DNA of 64,000 nt from Armatimonadota bacterium (lineage in GTDB: Bacteria > Sysuimicrobiota > Sysuimicrobiia > Sysuimicrobiales > Sysuimicrobiaceae), in contig JANXCW010000010.1 of the NCBI GenBank assembly GCA_025059775.1, positions 1 to 64,000 on the forward strand. Direction: 5' to 3'. Below the pieces are notes generated by a model. That model did no database searches, was not told where the DNA came from, and worked only from the letters and a program-made list of their open reading frames with translations. The stretch's first letter is position 1, and each line of letters starts with the position of its first letter. Shown one piece after another: positions 30,983-40,518 of the stretch. The position numbers and the translations under genes are program-made.

Positions 30983-31875
30983 GGCGGAAAGTGGGCATCC
31001 TCGGTGTGCCCCTGGACCTGGGCAGCAACCGGCGGGGTACGGATATGGGCCCGAGTGCGATGCGGTACGCACGGCTCGTGGAATCCCTCGGGAGCCTCGG
31101 GTGGGAAGTGCGGGACTTCGGGAACGTGAGCTTCCCCGTGATGGAACAGTTGGCGCAGGGATCCCCGCGGCTCCGCTATGGGGAGGTGGTCGCCCGCGTT
31201 GCGGAGGAAGTGTTCCAGCAGGTCGGGCGGATCCTCGAAGAGGGATACCTCCCCGTGGTCCTAGGTGGCGATCATAGTACGAGCCTGGGGACCGTGGCCG
31301 CGGTACGGCGCCACTTCCCAGAGACAGGGCTCCTGTGGGTGGACGCCCACGCGGACTGCAACACCCCCCAGACCACCCCCTCGGGCAACGTGCACGGTAT
31401 GGTGCTCGCGTGCCTGCTGGGGGAGGGGGATCCACGGCTGGTGCAGGTGGGTGGGTTCTGGCCCAAGGTGAGCCCAGATGAGGTGGCCCTGGTGGGGCTG
31501 CGGGAGGTGGATCCGGGCGAGCGGGAGTTTCTGAAGCGGTGGGGGGTGGTGGCCTTCACCATGAAGGAGGTGGACGAGCGGGGAATCGCCGCCGTGGTGT
31601 GGGAGGCCATCGGGGTGGCGGGACGGGGTGGGCGGATCCACCTGAGCCTGGACCTGGATGCCGTGGATCCGCAGTATGCGCCCGGAGTGGGAACCCCGGT
31701 GCCGGGCGGACTCACGTACCGGGAAGCACACCTCGCCATGGAGTTGGTTGCGGAGACCGGCCAGCTGGTGTCCGTGGAGGTGGTGGAGGGGAACCCCATC
31801 CTGGACGACCACAACCGCACGGCGCAGCTGGCGGTGGAGCTGTTGAGTTCCGCCCTCGGCAAGCGCGTCCTCTAG
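30964..31875 (+). CDS. rocF: Arginase
   Basis: The 303-residue ureohydrolase has the binuclear manganese motifs GGDHS, DAHADCNTP and SLDLDAVDP. The Bacillus-type arginase features SGNVHGMVLA and NPILDDHNRTAQLAVELL separate it from agmatinases. It cleaves L-arginine to ornithine and urea. It has a GAGGAGCAAGG ribosome site and overlaps the TRAP permease. Its stop codon overlaps the convergent LysR stop (31872-31875). Confidence 0.93.
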   Translation: MATGGVRRKVGILGVPLDLGSNRRGTDMGPSAMRYARLVESLGSLGWEVRDFGNVSFPVMEQLAQGSPRLRYGEVVARVAEEVFQQVGRILEEGYLPVVLGGDHSTSLGTVAAVRRHFPETGLLWVDAHADCNTPQTTPSGNVHGMVLACLLGEGDPRLVQVGGFWPKVSPDEVALVGLREVDPGEREFLKRWGVVAFTMKEVDERGIAAVVWEAIGVAGRGGRIHLSLDLDAVDPQYAPGVGTPVPGGLTYREAHLAMELVAETGQLVSVEVVEGNPILDDHNRTAQLAVELLSSALGKRVL

Positions 31876-32774
31876 CGGGACCTGTGGAAGTAGGACCGGG
31901 CCAGCTCCACAAAGGCGCGGGTGCTGCTGGAGAGGTCTCCCGTGCGGCGTAGGGCTAGGAAGATCTCTCGCCGGGTCTCCGGGAGTCCGGTTACCCGACG
32001 TACCCGCACCATCCCCGAGCGCACGAAGGGCACCACGGACCGGAGGGGCGCAAATCCGATGCCCATGCCCCGGGCGATCAGGAGCACGCCCAGGGGGATG
32101 CCGTCCACCTCGATCTGCGCGCGCATTCCCAGTTCCTCCCGCATCCAGTGTTCGAACTCCTCGTACCCCTCTCCCCATTGCATGCTGATGAGGGGCCAGT
32201 CCACCACCTGGCCTGCCAGGATGCGGCTGCGGCGAACCAGTTCGTGCTGCGGGGGGAGCACCAGCACGATCTCGTCCTTCAAGAGGGGCTCCACCGCGAT
32301 GAGGGGCTCGTGCAGGGGCCGCACCAGGAACCCCACGTCCACCATCCGGTCGTGCAACAACGCCATCACCTCGTTGGAGTGGCCGTAGCGCACCACCACC
32401 CGGGCTTGGGGCCGCTCCCTCCGGAAGGCCTCCAGCAGGTCCGGGAGGATGGCGATGGCCGCGGACACGGTGGCCCCCACGGTCACAGTCCCCTGGCCCG
32501 TGGCCTCCCGGGCCGCCTCCAGCCCCTGCTGCAGGAGTTCCACCACCCGCTGGGCGTAGGGGAGGAGAGCCTCCCCCGCCTCCGTGAGGCGCACGGTACG
32601 TCCCTTCCGCTCGAACAGGGGCCGGCCCAGCTCCTGCTCCAGGGCCTGGATGCGGGCCGTGACGGAGGGCTGGGTGAGGAAGAGGGCGCTCGCGGCCTTG
32701 GTGAAGCTGCGTTCCCGGGCCACGGCCAGAAAGGCCTCCAGGTTCTTCTCGATGCCCTCAGGGATCCGGTTCAC
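31872..32774 (-). CDS. LysR-type transcriptional regulator
   Basis: This LTTR of about 300 residues has the N-terminal winged HTH (LEAFLAVARERSFTKAASAL, then LTQPSVTARIQALEQELG and LFERKGRTVRLTEAG), a linker helix and a two-lobed effector domain. The frame opens at GTG 32780, but GTG 32774 has better spacing from AAGGAGGAG. A CCATA-N9-TATGG palindrome lies 14-32 bp upstream. It is convergent with arginase and divergent from the MNT-HEPN gene. Effector unknown. Confidence 0.88.
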   Translation of the reverse strand: MNRIPEGIEKNLEAFLAVARERSFTKAASALFLTQPSVTARIQALEQELGRPLFERKGRTVRLTEAGEALLPYAQRVVELLQQGLEAAREATGQGTVTVGATVSAAIAILPDLLEAFRRERPQARVVVRYGHSNEVMALLHDRMVDVGFLVRPLHEPLIAVEPLLKDEIVLVLPPQHELVRRSRILAGQVVDWPLISMQWGEGYEEFEHWMREELGMRAQIEVDGIPLGVLLIARGMGIGFAPLRSVVPFVRSGMVRVRRVTGLPETRREIFLALRRTGDLSSSTRAFVELARSYFHRSR

Positions 32775-32793
32775 CTCCACCTCCTCCTTACAT

Positions 32794-32812
32794 CCATAAG
32801 CGGTTTCTATGG
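32794..32812. promoter_or_regulatory. Putative LysR operator (T-N11-A palindrome)
   Basis: CCATA (32794-32798) and TATGG (32808-32812) form a perfect inverted repeat spaced by 9 bp and contain T-N11-A. This is the LTTR recognition-site pattern, placed immediately before the LysR start in the gap to the divergent gene. Confidence 0.55.
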
Positions 32813-32881
32813 TTCTCGGTCACCCCCGTCCATCCCTCCCCGCTGGTCCGGTAGGAACTGCCTGCGGTAGGATGGGAACAA

Positions 32882-33781
32882 ATGGATCCGCTCAAGGCCC
32901 TGGGGGAGTTCTTCCGGCGCAGCCGGGAACTTGCCGCGGTGTACCTGTACGGCCGCTACGCTGAACCTCCCACGTATCCCGACAGCGACATCGAGGTAGC
33001 CTTGCTGTTCCGGCCGGAAGTGGCGGAGGAGGACATCCGGGAGTACCTGGAACACCTTGCGGAGGAGAACCCCCTGGGTCCCACGGACGGGGTGCTCATG
33101 CCCACGGTCCTCAACGGGCACATCCTCCCCGTGCAGTACGAACAGATCCGGTTCGGGCAGGTGCTGTTGGAGAACGCTCCGGATCTCCGCCAGCGATTTG
33201 AGGCGGAGGTGGAGGCGCGGATGCGGGCGGAGCGGGCGCGCCACCTGGAGGAGGCCCGGGAGATCCTGCAGCAGGCCCGCGCCATGGGGGAAGGGATCCC
33301 CGCCTTCTCCATCCCACCGGGTCGGACCCTGCGGCTGGTGGATCCCATCCGGGTCGGGTGGCGGCTGGGCCGGGTGCTCACCTCCTGCGCGGTGATCGAG
33401 GTGAGCACCCGGGACATAGAGCAGACGGCGAAGGACCCGGAGCAGGTCGCCCAGGTGGTAGGATGGTTCAGCAACGCGGTGGGGGCCGCTACGGGCATCG
33501 CAAAGGCCATGCTCACCACCTACGAGGAGCCCCGCCCCCCCCGCCGGTGGCAGGTCTTCCTCCCCCTCGCGGACCTGGGCATCCTCCCCATGGAGCAGGC
33601 CCTCTGGATGGCGGCCCTGGTGGAGTCCCGGTGGCGGCTGGTGACCGCGGGATCCGTGGACCGACCGGAGCGCACCCTAGGAACCCTGCGGGCCTCCCTC
33701 CCCGCCCTCCTCCACTTCGCCCGGGTGAGCGCATGGGCCACGGACCTGGTGGAAGAGGGGGAGGGGAGCCGCATACACTGA
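32882..33781 (+). CDS. Fused MNT-HEPN (MntA-HepT-like) protein with degenerate catalytic motifs
   Basis: Residues 1-105 resemble a minimal nucleotidyltransferase, with LYGRY at 22-26 where GS-x-x is expected and SDIE at 35-38 instead of SDID. After a charged helix (106-135), residues about 155-290 follow the HepT/DUF86 HEPN layout: [19 protein letters not shown], then [22 protein letters not shown], and [10 protein letters not shown] where the RNase motif R-x4-H should be (Arg250, Thr255). MntA and HepT are normally separate antitoxin and toxin proteins. Here they appear fused and probably inactive as nuclease and AMPylase. Domain assignment is by pattern only. Confidence 0.6.
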   Translation: MDPLKALGEFFRRSRELAAVYLYGRYAEPPTYPDSDIEVALLFRPEVAEEDIREYLEHLAEENPLGPTDGVLMPTVLNGHILPVQYEQIRFGQVLLENAPDLRQRFEAEVEARMRAERARHLEEAREILQQARAMGEGIPAFSIPPGRTLRLVDPIRVGWRLGRVLTSCAVIEVSTRDIEQTAKDPEQVAQVVGWFSNAVGAATGIAKAMLTTYEEPRPPRRWQVFLPLADLGILPMEQALWMAALVESRWRLVTAGSVDRPERTLGTLRASLPALLHFARVSAWATDLVEEGEGSRIH

Positions 33782-33830
33782 CGAGGAGGCTTTGCCCTCA
33801 GTGCCGAACCATACCAGGGGAGGAGGAAGC

Positions 33831-35180
33831 GTGGGGCGACGCATCCTCGTCGTGGACGACGAGGAACCCATCCGGGGTCTGGTGCGGCAGATCCTGGAGC
33901 GGGAGGGGTTTGAGGTGGAGACGGCCTCAGACGGCCCCACGGGACTGGAGAAAGCGACCAGCGGCGAGTTTGACCTGATCCTCCTGGATGTCCGCATTCC
34001 CAAAAAGGACGGCATGACCGTCCTCCGGGAGATCCGGGAAGTGGATCCGGACGCGGTAGTGATGATCATCACCGCGTACGCCTCCATCGAGCAGGCCCTG
34101 GAGGCTTTGCGGGCGGGTGCTTACGACTACATCCCCAAGCCCTTCAAGAGGGACGAGCTCCTGGTCCGGGTGCGCCGGGCCCTCGACTACGAGCGGTTGC
34201 GGGCGGAGAACCGCCGCCTGCACGAGGAGCTGCGGCGGACCTTTAAGTTCGAAGGCATCGTGGGGACTTCCCCGAAGATGCGGGAGGCATTGCGGATTGC
34301 TGCGGCGGTGGCGTCCACGGACGCCACCGTCCTCATCTACGGGGAGACGGGGACCGGCAAGGAGGTCCTGGCCCGATCCATCCACTACCAGAGCCACCGG
34401 GCCCAGGGACCGTTTGTGGCCATCAACTGCGGTGCCATCCCGGAAACCCTGCTGGAGACGGAACTCTTCGGCCATGAGAAGGGTGCTTACACCGGGGCCA
34501 TCCAGAGTCGTGTCGGGAAGTTCGAGGCCGCCTCGGGCGGCACGATCTTCCTCGATGAGGTGGGGGACATGAGCCCCGCCATGCAGGTGAAGCTCCTGCG
34601 GGTGCTGCAGGAGCGGACCATCGAGCGGGTGGGCGGGAACCGCCCCATTAAGGTGGACGTCCGGGTGATCGCGGCCACCAACCGGGATCTGCGGCAGGCC
34701 ATCCGGGAGGGAAGCTTCCGGGAGGACCTCTTCTACCGGCTCAGCGTGATCCCCATCCATCTGCCCCCCTTGCGGGAGCGGCTGGAGGACATCCCCATCC
34801 TGGCCCAGCACTTCCTGGAACGCTACCGGGAGCGCTACCGGAAGAACGTCCGGGGCTTCAGCCCACAGGCCCAGCGTAAGCTGCGGCGCTACCCCTGGCC
34901 CGGCAACGTACGGGAGCTGGAGTTCTGCATCGAGCGGGCGGTGATTCTCTGTACGGGAGAAGAGATCACCGCGCAGGATCTGTGGCTACAGGAGGAGGAA
35001 GAGGATCGTTTCCCAACCCTGGCGGAGGTAGAACGACGGCACATCCTCCACGCCCTGGAGGAGGCCAGAGGAGACCTGGCAAGGGCTGCGGCCCTGTTGG
35101 GAATCGGCGTTCCCGCCCTGCGCCGGAAGGTCGGGGAGCACCGCCTGGAAGAGCATCTCGTGGGAGACCCGGAGCCATGA
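33831..35180 (+). CDS. NtrC-family sigma-54-dependent response regulator
   Basis: The 449-residue three-domain activator has a receiver (Asp10, Glu11 and phospho-acceptor Asp53 in [13 protein letters not shown]), an AAA+ domain with Walker A GETGTGKE and GAYTGA as the sigma-54 contact loop (GAFTGA in most), and a Fis-type HTH. GTG 33831 follows GGGGAGGAGGAAG. Its TGA overlaps the rpoN start, so activator and sigma factor are translationally coupled. No partner kinase is adjacent. Confidence 0.93.
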   Translation: MGRRILVVDDEEPIRGLVRQILEREGFEVETASDGPTGLEKATSGEFDLILLDVRIPKKDGMTVLREIREVDPDAVVMIITAYASIEQALEALRAGAYDYIPKPFKRDELLVRVRRALDYERLRAENRRLHEELRRTFKFEGIVGTSPKMREALRIAAAVASTDATVLIYGETGTGKEVLARSIHYQSHRAQGPFVAINCGAIPETLLETELFGHEKGAYTGAIQSRVGKFEAASGGTIFLDEVGDMSPAMQVKLLRVLQERTIERVGGNRPIKVDVRVIAATNRDLRQAIREGSFREDLFYRLSVIPIHLPPLRERLEDIPILAQHFLERYRERYRKNVRGFSPQAQRKLRRYPWPGNVRELEFCIERAVILCTGEEITAQDLWLQEEEEDRFPTLAEVERRHILHALEEARGDLARAAALLGIGVPALRRKVGEHRLEEHLVGDPEP

Positions 35181-36619
35181 AGATCGAGCAGACGGTGGCA
35201 CTCCGCCCCCTCCCTCAGCTCCGCATGGTCCCCAAGCTCATGGCGGTAAACGCCATCCTGGTGCTGCCCTTGCAGGCGCTCGAGGCCCGCATCGAGGCAG
35301 AGCTGGACAACAACCCCGCCCTGGAGCGGGAGAACACCCTCTGCCCCCGGTGTGGAATGGAACTCGGGGGCGTGCTGTGCGGCAACTGCGGGCACCTCCT
35401 CGGCGAGCTGCTTTCGGAGGACCCGATCCCCACCGCTCCGAGGACGGAGGGTGAGGAAGACTTCGATCCGCTGACGCTTCTCCCCGCGGAGGTCTCCCTC
35501 CACGAACACCTCCTCCTGCAGCTCCATGCCCAGCGGCTGCAGGGCAGGCGCCGGGAGATCGGGGAGTTCCTGGTGGGCTCCATCGACGAGCGCGGATATC
35601 TCCAAGCGGATCTGGGGGAGGTGGCCGTGCGGTTCCGGGTTTCCCGGCGGGTGGTGGAGGAGGTGCTGGGAGTGATCCAAGGGTTCGATCCCCCCGGGGT
35701 AGGAGCTCGATCCGTGGAGGAGTGCCTGCTGCTGCAGCTGCGGGCCCTGGAGCCCACGCGGGAGAACCTCCTGGCCCGGCGGGTGATTGAGGCGGAGGGT
35801 CTTGTGGAGCTGGCCCGGGGGCAGTACGGCAAGATCGCCCGGCGATTGGGGTGCACCTCCCAGGAGGTCCGGCGGGCCCACGCCTACCTCTGTACCTCGT
35901 GCTACCCGTATCCCGCGGACCGGTACGAGGTGGAGCGAGAAGGGGGCGGCCGCCGGCGTCCGGAGGAAGTCCCCCGGCCGGACGTGATCATCGTGCGCAC
36001 GCCCCGAGGCTACGCGGTGGAGGTGGCGGGTTCGCCCACCATGGGGCTCCGGTTGAATCCCCTCTACCGGGACCTGTACCGGCAGGCGCGGGAGGAGCCC
36101 CAGGCATTTGCGCCACACGCCCAGGAGCACATCCGGGACCACGTGAACCGGGCCAAGCTCTTCATCGAGACCATTAAGCGCCGAAACTGGACCCTGCGGA
36201 AGATCTTCGAGGTGATCGTGGCGGTGCAGCGGGAATTCCTGGATCGGGGCCCACGGTTCCTCAAGCCCCTCACCCTGGCAGGGGTGGCCGCGCGGCTTGG
36301 CATCAGCGAAAGCACGGTGAGCCGGGCCCTGGACGGGAAGTACGTGCAGCTCCCTGACGGTCGCATCGTCTCGAGCCACGTGTTCTTCGAGCCCCGCCGG
36401 CCTATCAAGGAGCGCATCCGGCAGCTGGTGGCCCAGGAGGACCCCCGACATCCCCTTACGGACCAAAAGATCTCGGCCCTCCTGCGGCGGGAGGGAGTCC
36501 ACGTGGCCCGCCGGACGGTGGCGAAGTACCGGGAGGAACTGGGGATCCCCAGTTCCTCCGTCCGTCGCCGGCGGGTCACCCTGGGCGTCCCTACATCCGA
36601 AGCGGTAGGAGGCCGGTGA
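35177..36619 (+). CDS. rpoN: RNA polymerase sigma-54 factor RpoN with zinc-ribbon insertion
   Basis: The 480-residue RpoN has the N-terminal activator-interacting region ([19 protein letters not shown]) and core-binding domain, the HTH region ([20 protein letters not shown]) and the C-terminal RpoN box [10 protein letters not shown]. Between regions I and III, residues 56-71 form a CPRC-x8-CGNC zinc-ribbon motif not present in textbook RpoN proteins. ATG 35177 overlaps the activator stop. Its TGA overlaps the next ATG. Confidence 0.95.
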   Translation: MKIEQTVALRPLPQLRMVPKLMAVNAILVLPLQALEARIEAELDNNPALERENTLCPRCGMELGGVLCGNCGHLLGELLSEDPIPTAPRTEGEEDFDPLTLLPAEVSLHEHLLLQLHAQRLQGRRREIGEFLVGSIDERGYLQADLGEVAVRFRVSRRVVEEVLGVIQGFDPPGVGARSVEECLLLQLRALEPTRENLLARRVIEAEGLVELARGQYGKIARRLGCTSQEVRRAHAYLCTSCYPYPADRYEVEREGGGRRRPEEVPRPDVIIVRTPRGYAVEVAGSPTMGLRLNPLYRDLYRQAREEPQAFAPHAQEHIRDHVNRAKLFIETIKRRNWTLRKIFEVIVAVQREFLDRGPRFLKPLTLAGVAARLGISESTVSRALDGKYVQLPDGRIVSSHVFFEPRRPIKERIRQLVAQEDPRHPLTDQKISALLRREGVHVARRTVAKYREELGIPSSSVRRRRVTLGVPTSEAVGGR

Positions 36620-36888
36620 TGCGGATCGAGGTCCAGCCCACCCCCAACGTGCACGCCCTGAAGTTCACCCTGGACCGGTGGGTGACGGAAGGGCGGAGCC
36701 GCACGTACACCTCTCCAGAGCAAGCTCAAGATGACCCCCTTGCTGCCCGACTCCTCGCCATCCCCGGGGTGCGGATGGTGTTCCTGCTCCGGGACTTCGT
36801 CACCGTGACCCGGGATCCGGAGGCGGACTGGGGCGCCATCGTCCCGGAAGTGGAGCGGTGTCTGCGGGAGCACTTCGGGGACGGGTGA
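36619..36888 (+). CDS. Nfu/NifU N-terminal domain protein
   Basis: The 89-residue protein matches the Nfu_N scaffold domain only: EVQPTPNVHALKFTLDR near the N-terminus, ARLLAIPGVRMVFLLRDF in the middle and VERCLREHF at the end. The cluster-binding CxxC domain of full-length Nfu is absent, so it is unlikely to carry an Fe-S cluster by itself. It may be a small regulatory or interaction domain. It overlaps the rpoN stop by one base. Confidence 0.8.
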   Translation: MRIEVQPTPNVHALKFTLDRWVTEGRSRTYTSPEQAQDDPLAARLLAIPGVRMVFLLRDFVTVTRDPEADWGAIVPEVERCLREHFGDG

Positions 36889-36943
36889 GGCCCGCGTTCC
36901 TTCGTGGTACCATACGCACGGCCCCCCGGAGAGGAGGACGACC

Positions 36944-37240
36944 GTGCGGATCGATCGGGAACTTGTCGCCCACATCGCCCGACTGAGCCGGCTGGAACTC
37001 ACAGAGGAGGAGCTGGAGCGCTACCGGCTTCAGCTCAACACCATCCTGGAGTACTTCGGCCGGCTTTCGGAGCTCCCCACGGAAGGGGTGGAGACCACTG
37101 CTCACCCCATCCCCGCGACCAACGTCTTCCGGGAGGACGTGGTGGCACCCTCCCTGCCCCTGGAGGAGGTTCTGGCCATGGCCCCGCAGACCCGGGAAGG
37201 GTACTTCGTGGTCCCGAGAGTGCTGGAGCCGGAGCCATGA
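36944..37240 (+). CDS. gatC: Aspartyl/glutamyl-tRNA amidotransferase subunit C
   Basis: The 98-residue GatC has the conserved HIARLSRLELTEEEL and LNTILEYFGRL helices and the C-terminal FVVPRVLE. It stabilises GatA and GatB in the enzyme that converts misacylated Glu-tRNA(Gln) or Asp-tRNA(Asn). GTG 36944 follows GAGAGGAGGA. Its stop overlaps gatA (ATGA). Confidence 0.96.
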   Translation: MRIDRELVAHIARLSRLELTEEELERYRLQLNTILEYFGRLSELPTEGVETTAHPIPATNVFREDVVAPSLPLEEVLAMAPQTREGYFVVPRVLEPEP

Positions 37241-38709
37241 CGGACCTCCTGGAACTTCCCTACCACGCCCTGCGCCCGCGCCTCGGCCGCGACCTCTCCG
37301 TACGGGAAGTGGTGGAGATGTACCTGGACCGCATCGAGCGCACGGACGGAGTCGTGCGGGCGTACCTCACCGTGACCGCGGATCTGGCCAGGGCCCAGGC
37401 CCGGATGTGGGACGAGCGGATCCGGCGGGGCGAAGAGCTACCGCCCCTCGTGGGCTTCCCCGTGGCCCTCAAGGACAACCTCTGCACCCGCGGGGTGCGT
37501 ACCACATGTGGAAGCCGGATCCTGGAGAACTTCGTCCCTCCCTACGATGCCACCGCGGTGCGACGGCTGGTGGAGGCGGGGGCGGTGGTGCTCGGCAAGA
37601 CCAACCTGGATGAGTTCGCCATGGGCAGCAGCACAGAGCACTCCGCCTTTTTCGCCACCCGCAACCCCTGGAACCCGGAATACGTGCCCGGAGGATCCAG
37701 TGGGGGGTCTGCGGCCGCGGTTGCGGCCCGCAGCGCCCTGGGAGCACTCGGATCGGACACGGGCGGATCTGTGCGGCTTCCCGCGGCCCTGTGCGGAGTT
37801 GTGGGGCTCAAGCCCACCTACGGCCGCGTGTCCCGGTACGGGCTCGTGGCGTACGCCAGCTCCCTGGACCAGATCGGGCCCATCGCCCGGGATGTGCGGG
37901 ACTGCGCCCTGCTGCTGCAGGTCATTGCGGGCAAGGACCCCATGGACACTACCTCCGTGGAGGTCCCGGTGCCGGACTACCTCTCCTCCCTCCGGCCCGG
38001 GGTGCAGGGGGTGCGGATCGGAATCCCCCGGGAGGCCTTTGGGGAGGGACTGCGCTCCGCGGTGCGGGAAGCGGTGCAGGGGGCGGTGCGGGTGCTGGAG
38101 CGGGAGGGTGCGGTGGTGGAGGAGGTGCGCCTCCCGACCCTGGAGTATGCCCTCCCCGCCTACTACCTCATCGCGTGCGCGGAGGTGAGCAGCAACCTGG
38201 CCCGTTACGACGGCGTGGCCTACGGGTACCGCTCCCCCCGCGCCTCCGATCTCTACACCCTCTACACCCGAACCCGGGCCGAGGGGTTCGGTCCGGAGGC
38301 GAAGCGCCGGATCATGCTGGGCACGTTCGCGCTCTCCGCGGGCTACTACGAGGGCTTCTACCGCAAGGCCCAGCAGGTGCGGACCATGGTCCGGCGGGAC
38401 TTCGAGCGGTGCTTCGAGCGGGTGGATCTCCTCGTCACCCCCGTTTCACCCACGCCCGGATTCCGCCTGGGCGAGCGGCTGGAGGACCCCCTCCAGATGT
38501 ACTTGGTGGACATCTATACCCTGCCCGTGAATCTGGCAGGGCTGCCGGCCATCGCGATCCCCTGTGGATTCTGGGAAGGGCTGCCCATGGGGATGCAGCT
38601 CATCGGCCGCGCCTTCGACGAGGAGACGCTTCTGCGGGTTGCGTACACGTACGAGCAGGTTGCTGGGAAGACCGCGGTGCGCCCGAGGATTGGGGAGGAG
38701 GAACGGTGA
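37237..38709 (+). CDS. gatA: Aspartyl/glutamyl-tRNA amidotransferase subunit A
   Basis: The 490-residue amidase-signature enzyme has the catalytic Lys in GFPVALKDN and the Ser-rich [11 protein letters not shown]. The cis-Ser/Ser-Lys triad is completed by [15 protein letters not shown]. It releases ammonia from glutamine for GatB. ATG 37237 overlaps the gatC stop, and its stop overlaps the gatB GTG. Confidence 0.97.
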   Translation: MTDLLELPYHALRPRLGRDLSVREVVEMYLDRIERTDGVVRAYLTVTADLARAQARMWDERIRRGEELPPLVGFPVALKDNLCTRGVRTTCGSRILENFVPPYDATAVRRLVEAGAVVLGKTNLDEFAMGSSTEHSAFFATRNPWNPEYVPGGSSGGSAAAVAARSALGALGSDTGGSVRLPAALCGVVGLKPTYGRVSRYGLVAYASSLDQIGPIARDVRDCALLLQVIAGKDPMDTTSVEVPVPDYLSSLRPGVQGVRIGIPREAFGEGLRSAVREAVQGAVRVLEREGAVVEEVRLPTLEYALPAYYLIACAEVSSNLARYDGVAYGYRSPRASDLYTLYTRTRAEGFGPEAKRRIMLGTFALSAGYYEGFYRKAQQVRTMVRRDFERCFERVDLLVTPVSPTPGFRLGERLEDPLQMYLVDIYTLPVNLAGLPAIAIPCGFWEGLPMGMQLIGRAFDEETLLRVAYTYEQVAGKTAVRPRIGEEER

Positions 38710-40157
38710 CGGACTACGAGGCGGTCATCGGACTCGAGATCCACGTGCAGCTGCGGACGGAGTCCAAGATGTTCTGCGGGTGCAGTACCCGGTTCGGGGC
38801 TCCGCCCAACACGCAGACGTGCCCTACGTGTCTGGGCCTTCCCGGCGCCCTCCCGGTAATCAACCGGAAGGCGATAGAGCTCGGGCTGCGCACGGCCCTG
38901 GCCCTTCACTGCACCATCCACCCCAGGTCCCAGTTCCACCGCAAGAACTACTACTATCCGGACCTCCCCAAGAACTACCAGATTTCCCAGTACCAGTACC
39001 TCGACCACCCCCCCCTCGCCACGGACGGGTATCTGGAGATTGACGTGGGAGGCGAGCTCCGCCGCGTCGGGATCCGACGGGTACACCTGGAGGAGGACAC
39101 GGGCCGGCTCGTGCATCCGGAGGGCGCGGACTACAGCCTGGTGGACTACAACCGATCCGGTGTGCCCCTCATGGAGATCGTCACCTATCCGGATCTCCGC
39201 TCCCCTCAGGAAGCCCGGGCGTTTCTGCTCAAGCTCCGGCAGATCCTCCAGTACGCGGAGGTGAGCTCCGGCCGCATGGAGGAGGGCACCCTGCGGTGCG
39301 ACGCCAACGTCTCCCTCCGGCGGCCCGGAGACCCCCTCGGCACCCGCACGGAGGTGAAGAACATGAACTCCATCCGGGCGGTGGAGCGGGCGTTGCAGTA
39401 CGAGATCGAGCGGCAACGGACCCTGCTGCAGCGGGGGGAAGCGGTGGTGCAGGAGACCCGGCACTGGGACGAGCGGGGGGGATTCACCTTCTCCTCCCGG
39501 ACCAAGGAGGAGGCGGAGGATTACCGGTACTTTCCGGAGCCAGACCTCGTACCCCTGGAGATTACCCCCGCGTGGATCGAGCAGGTGCGCGAAGCCCTCC
39601 CGGAGCTCCCGGATGCCCGCCGCGACCGACTCATGCGCGTGTACGGGTTCAGCCGATACGAGGCGGAGCTCCTGGTCTCCACCCGGTTCCAGGCGGACTT
39701 CTTCGAGGAGGCGGTGCGGCTGCACCCAAGTCCCCGGGCGATCGCCAATTGGCTGGTGGGAGATGTGGCGGGCTACCTCAATGAGCACAACCTGGAGCTG
39801 GAAGACCTTCCCATCACCCCCCTGCATCTTGCAGAGTTGGTTCGGCTCGTCGAGGAGGGCGTGATCTCCGGTCGCATCGCCAAGGAGATCCTTCCCGAGG
39901 TGCTCGGGAGTGGGAAACGTCCCGGGGAGATGGTGCAGGAACGGGGGTTGGTGCAGATCAGCGACGAGGAGGCCCTGCGGGAGGTGGTGCGGGCCGTGCT
40001 CGCGGACTATCCCGCGCCCGTGCAGGACTTCCGCAAGGGCAAGGAACGGGCCATTGGGTTCCTGGTGGGACAGGTCATGAAGCGGACGGGGGGACGTGCC
40101 AACCCTGCCCTCGTGAACCGCATCCTCCGGGAGGAGCTCGAACGCCTGCCCGCCTGA
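38706..40157 (+). CDS. gatB: Aspartyl/glutamyl-tRNA amidotransferase subunit B
   Basis: The 483-residue GatB has the N-terminal catalytic domain with [13 protein letters not shown], the zinc motif Cys-x-Cys/CPTC ([10 protein letters not shown] and CPTCLGLPG) and [18 protein letters not shown]. The C-terminal YqeY-like helical domain ends at [14 protein letters not shown]. It carries the tRNA-dependent kinase and transamidase steps. It completes the gatCAB operon. Confidence 0.97.
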   Translation: MTDYEAVIGLEIHVQLRTESKMFCGCSTRFGAPPNTQTCPTCLGLPGALPVINRKAIELGLRTALALHCTIHPRSQFHRKNYYYPDLPKNYQISQYQYLDHPPLATDGYLEIDVGGELRRVGIRRVHLEEDTGRLVHPEGADYSLVDYNRSGVPLMEIVTYPDLRSPQEARAFLLKLRQILQYAEVSSGRMEEGTLRCDANVSLRRPGDPLGTRTEVKNMNSIRAVERALQYEIERQRTLLQRGEAVVQETRHWDERGGFTFSSRTKEEAEDYRYFPEPDLVPLEITPAWIEQVREALPELPDARRDRLMRVYGFSRYEAELLVSTRFQADFFEEAVRLHPSPRAIANWLVGDVAGYLNEHNLELEDLPITPLHLAELVRLVEEGVISGRIAKEILPEVLGSGKRPGEMVQERGLVQISDEEALREVVRAVLADYPAPVQDFRKGKERAIGFLVGQVMKRTGGRANPALVNRILREELERLPA

Positions 40158-40183
40158 GGGTCCTGCGGAGGGTTCCATGCCCC

Positions 40184-40430
40184 GTGCCTCGATCCGGAGC
40201 CCACTTCCCGGCCCCCGGAGTGCGACGGTTTCTGGAACGGGCCCATCCGGTCACCCCCACGGTGGACGAGCTCCAGACGGGGTTGAGGCGCACGGGCCGC
40301 CTGTGGGCCGTGGAGCACTTCGGGGTGGAGCCCGATCCGCTGGTGGTGGGCAAGTCCATCGCCGCCGGATTGCCGCTCTCCGCGGCGATCAGCCGGGCCG
40401 GGGTCCTGGATTGCGTGCCCGGGATCTCCA
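40184..40430 (+). pseudogene. Class III (PLP) aminotransferase remnant
   Basis: The 361-bp gap after gatB contains a decayed fragment of a class III aminotransferase. One frame reads VDELQTGLRRTGRLWAVEHF, GVEPDPLVVG and KSIAAGLPLSAAISRAG. These are the conserved D-E-x-Q-T-G block and the segment around the PLP lysine (KSIAAGLPLSA). About 60 residues remain of a protein that is normally over 400, with no start and no remaining domains. It is a relic of a 4-aminobutyrate or acetylornithine aminotransferase-like gene. Confidence 0.7.
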
Positions 40431-40518
40431 GAGCCGGTGCGCCTGGGTCGGGGACGTCCGGGGGCAGGGTGGCTACACTACAATATCAGGATGAGCGAAA
40501 AAAGGAGGGGGGGCCAGG

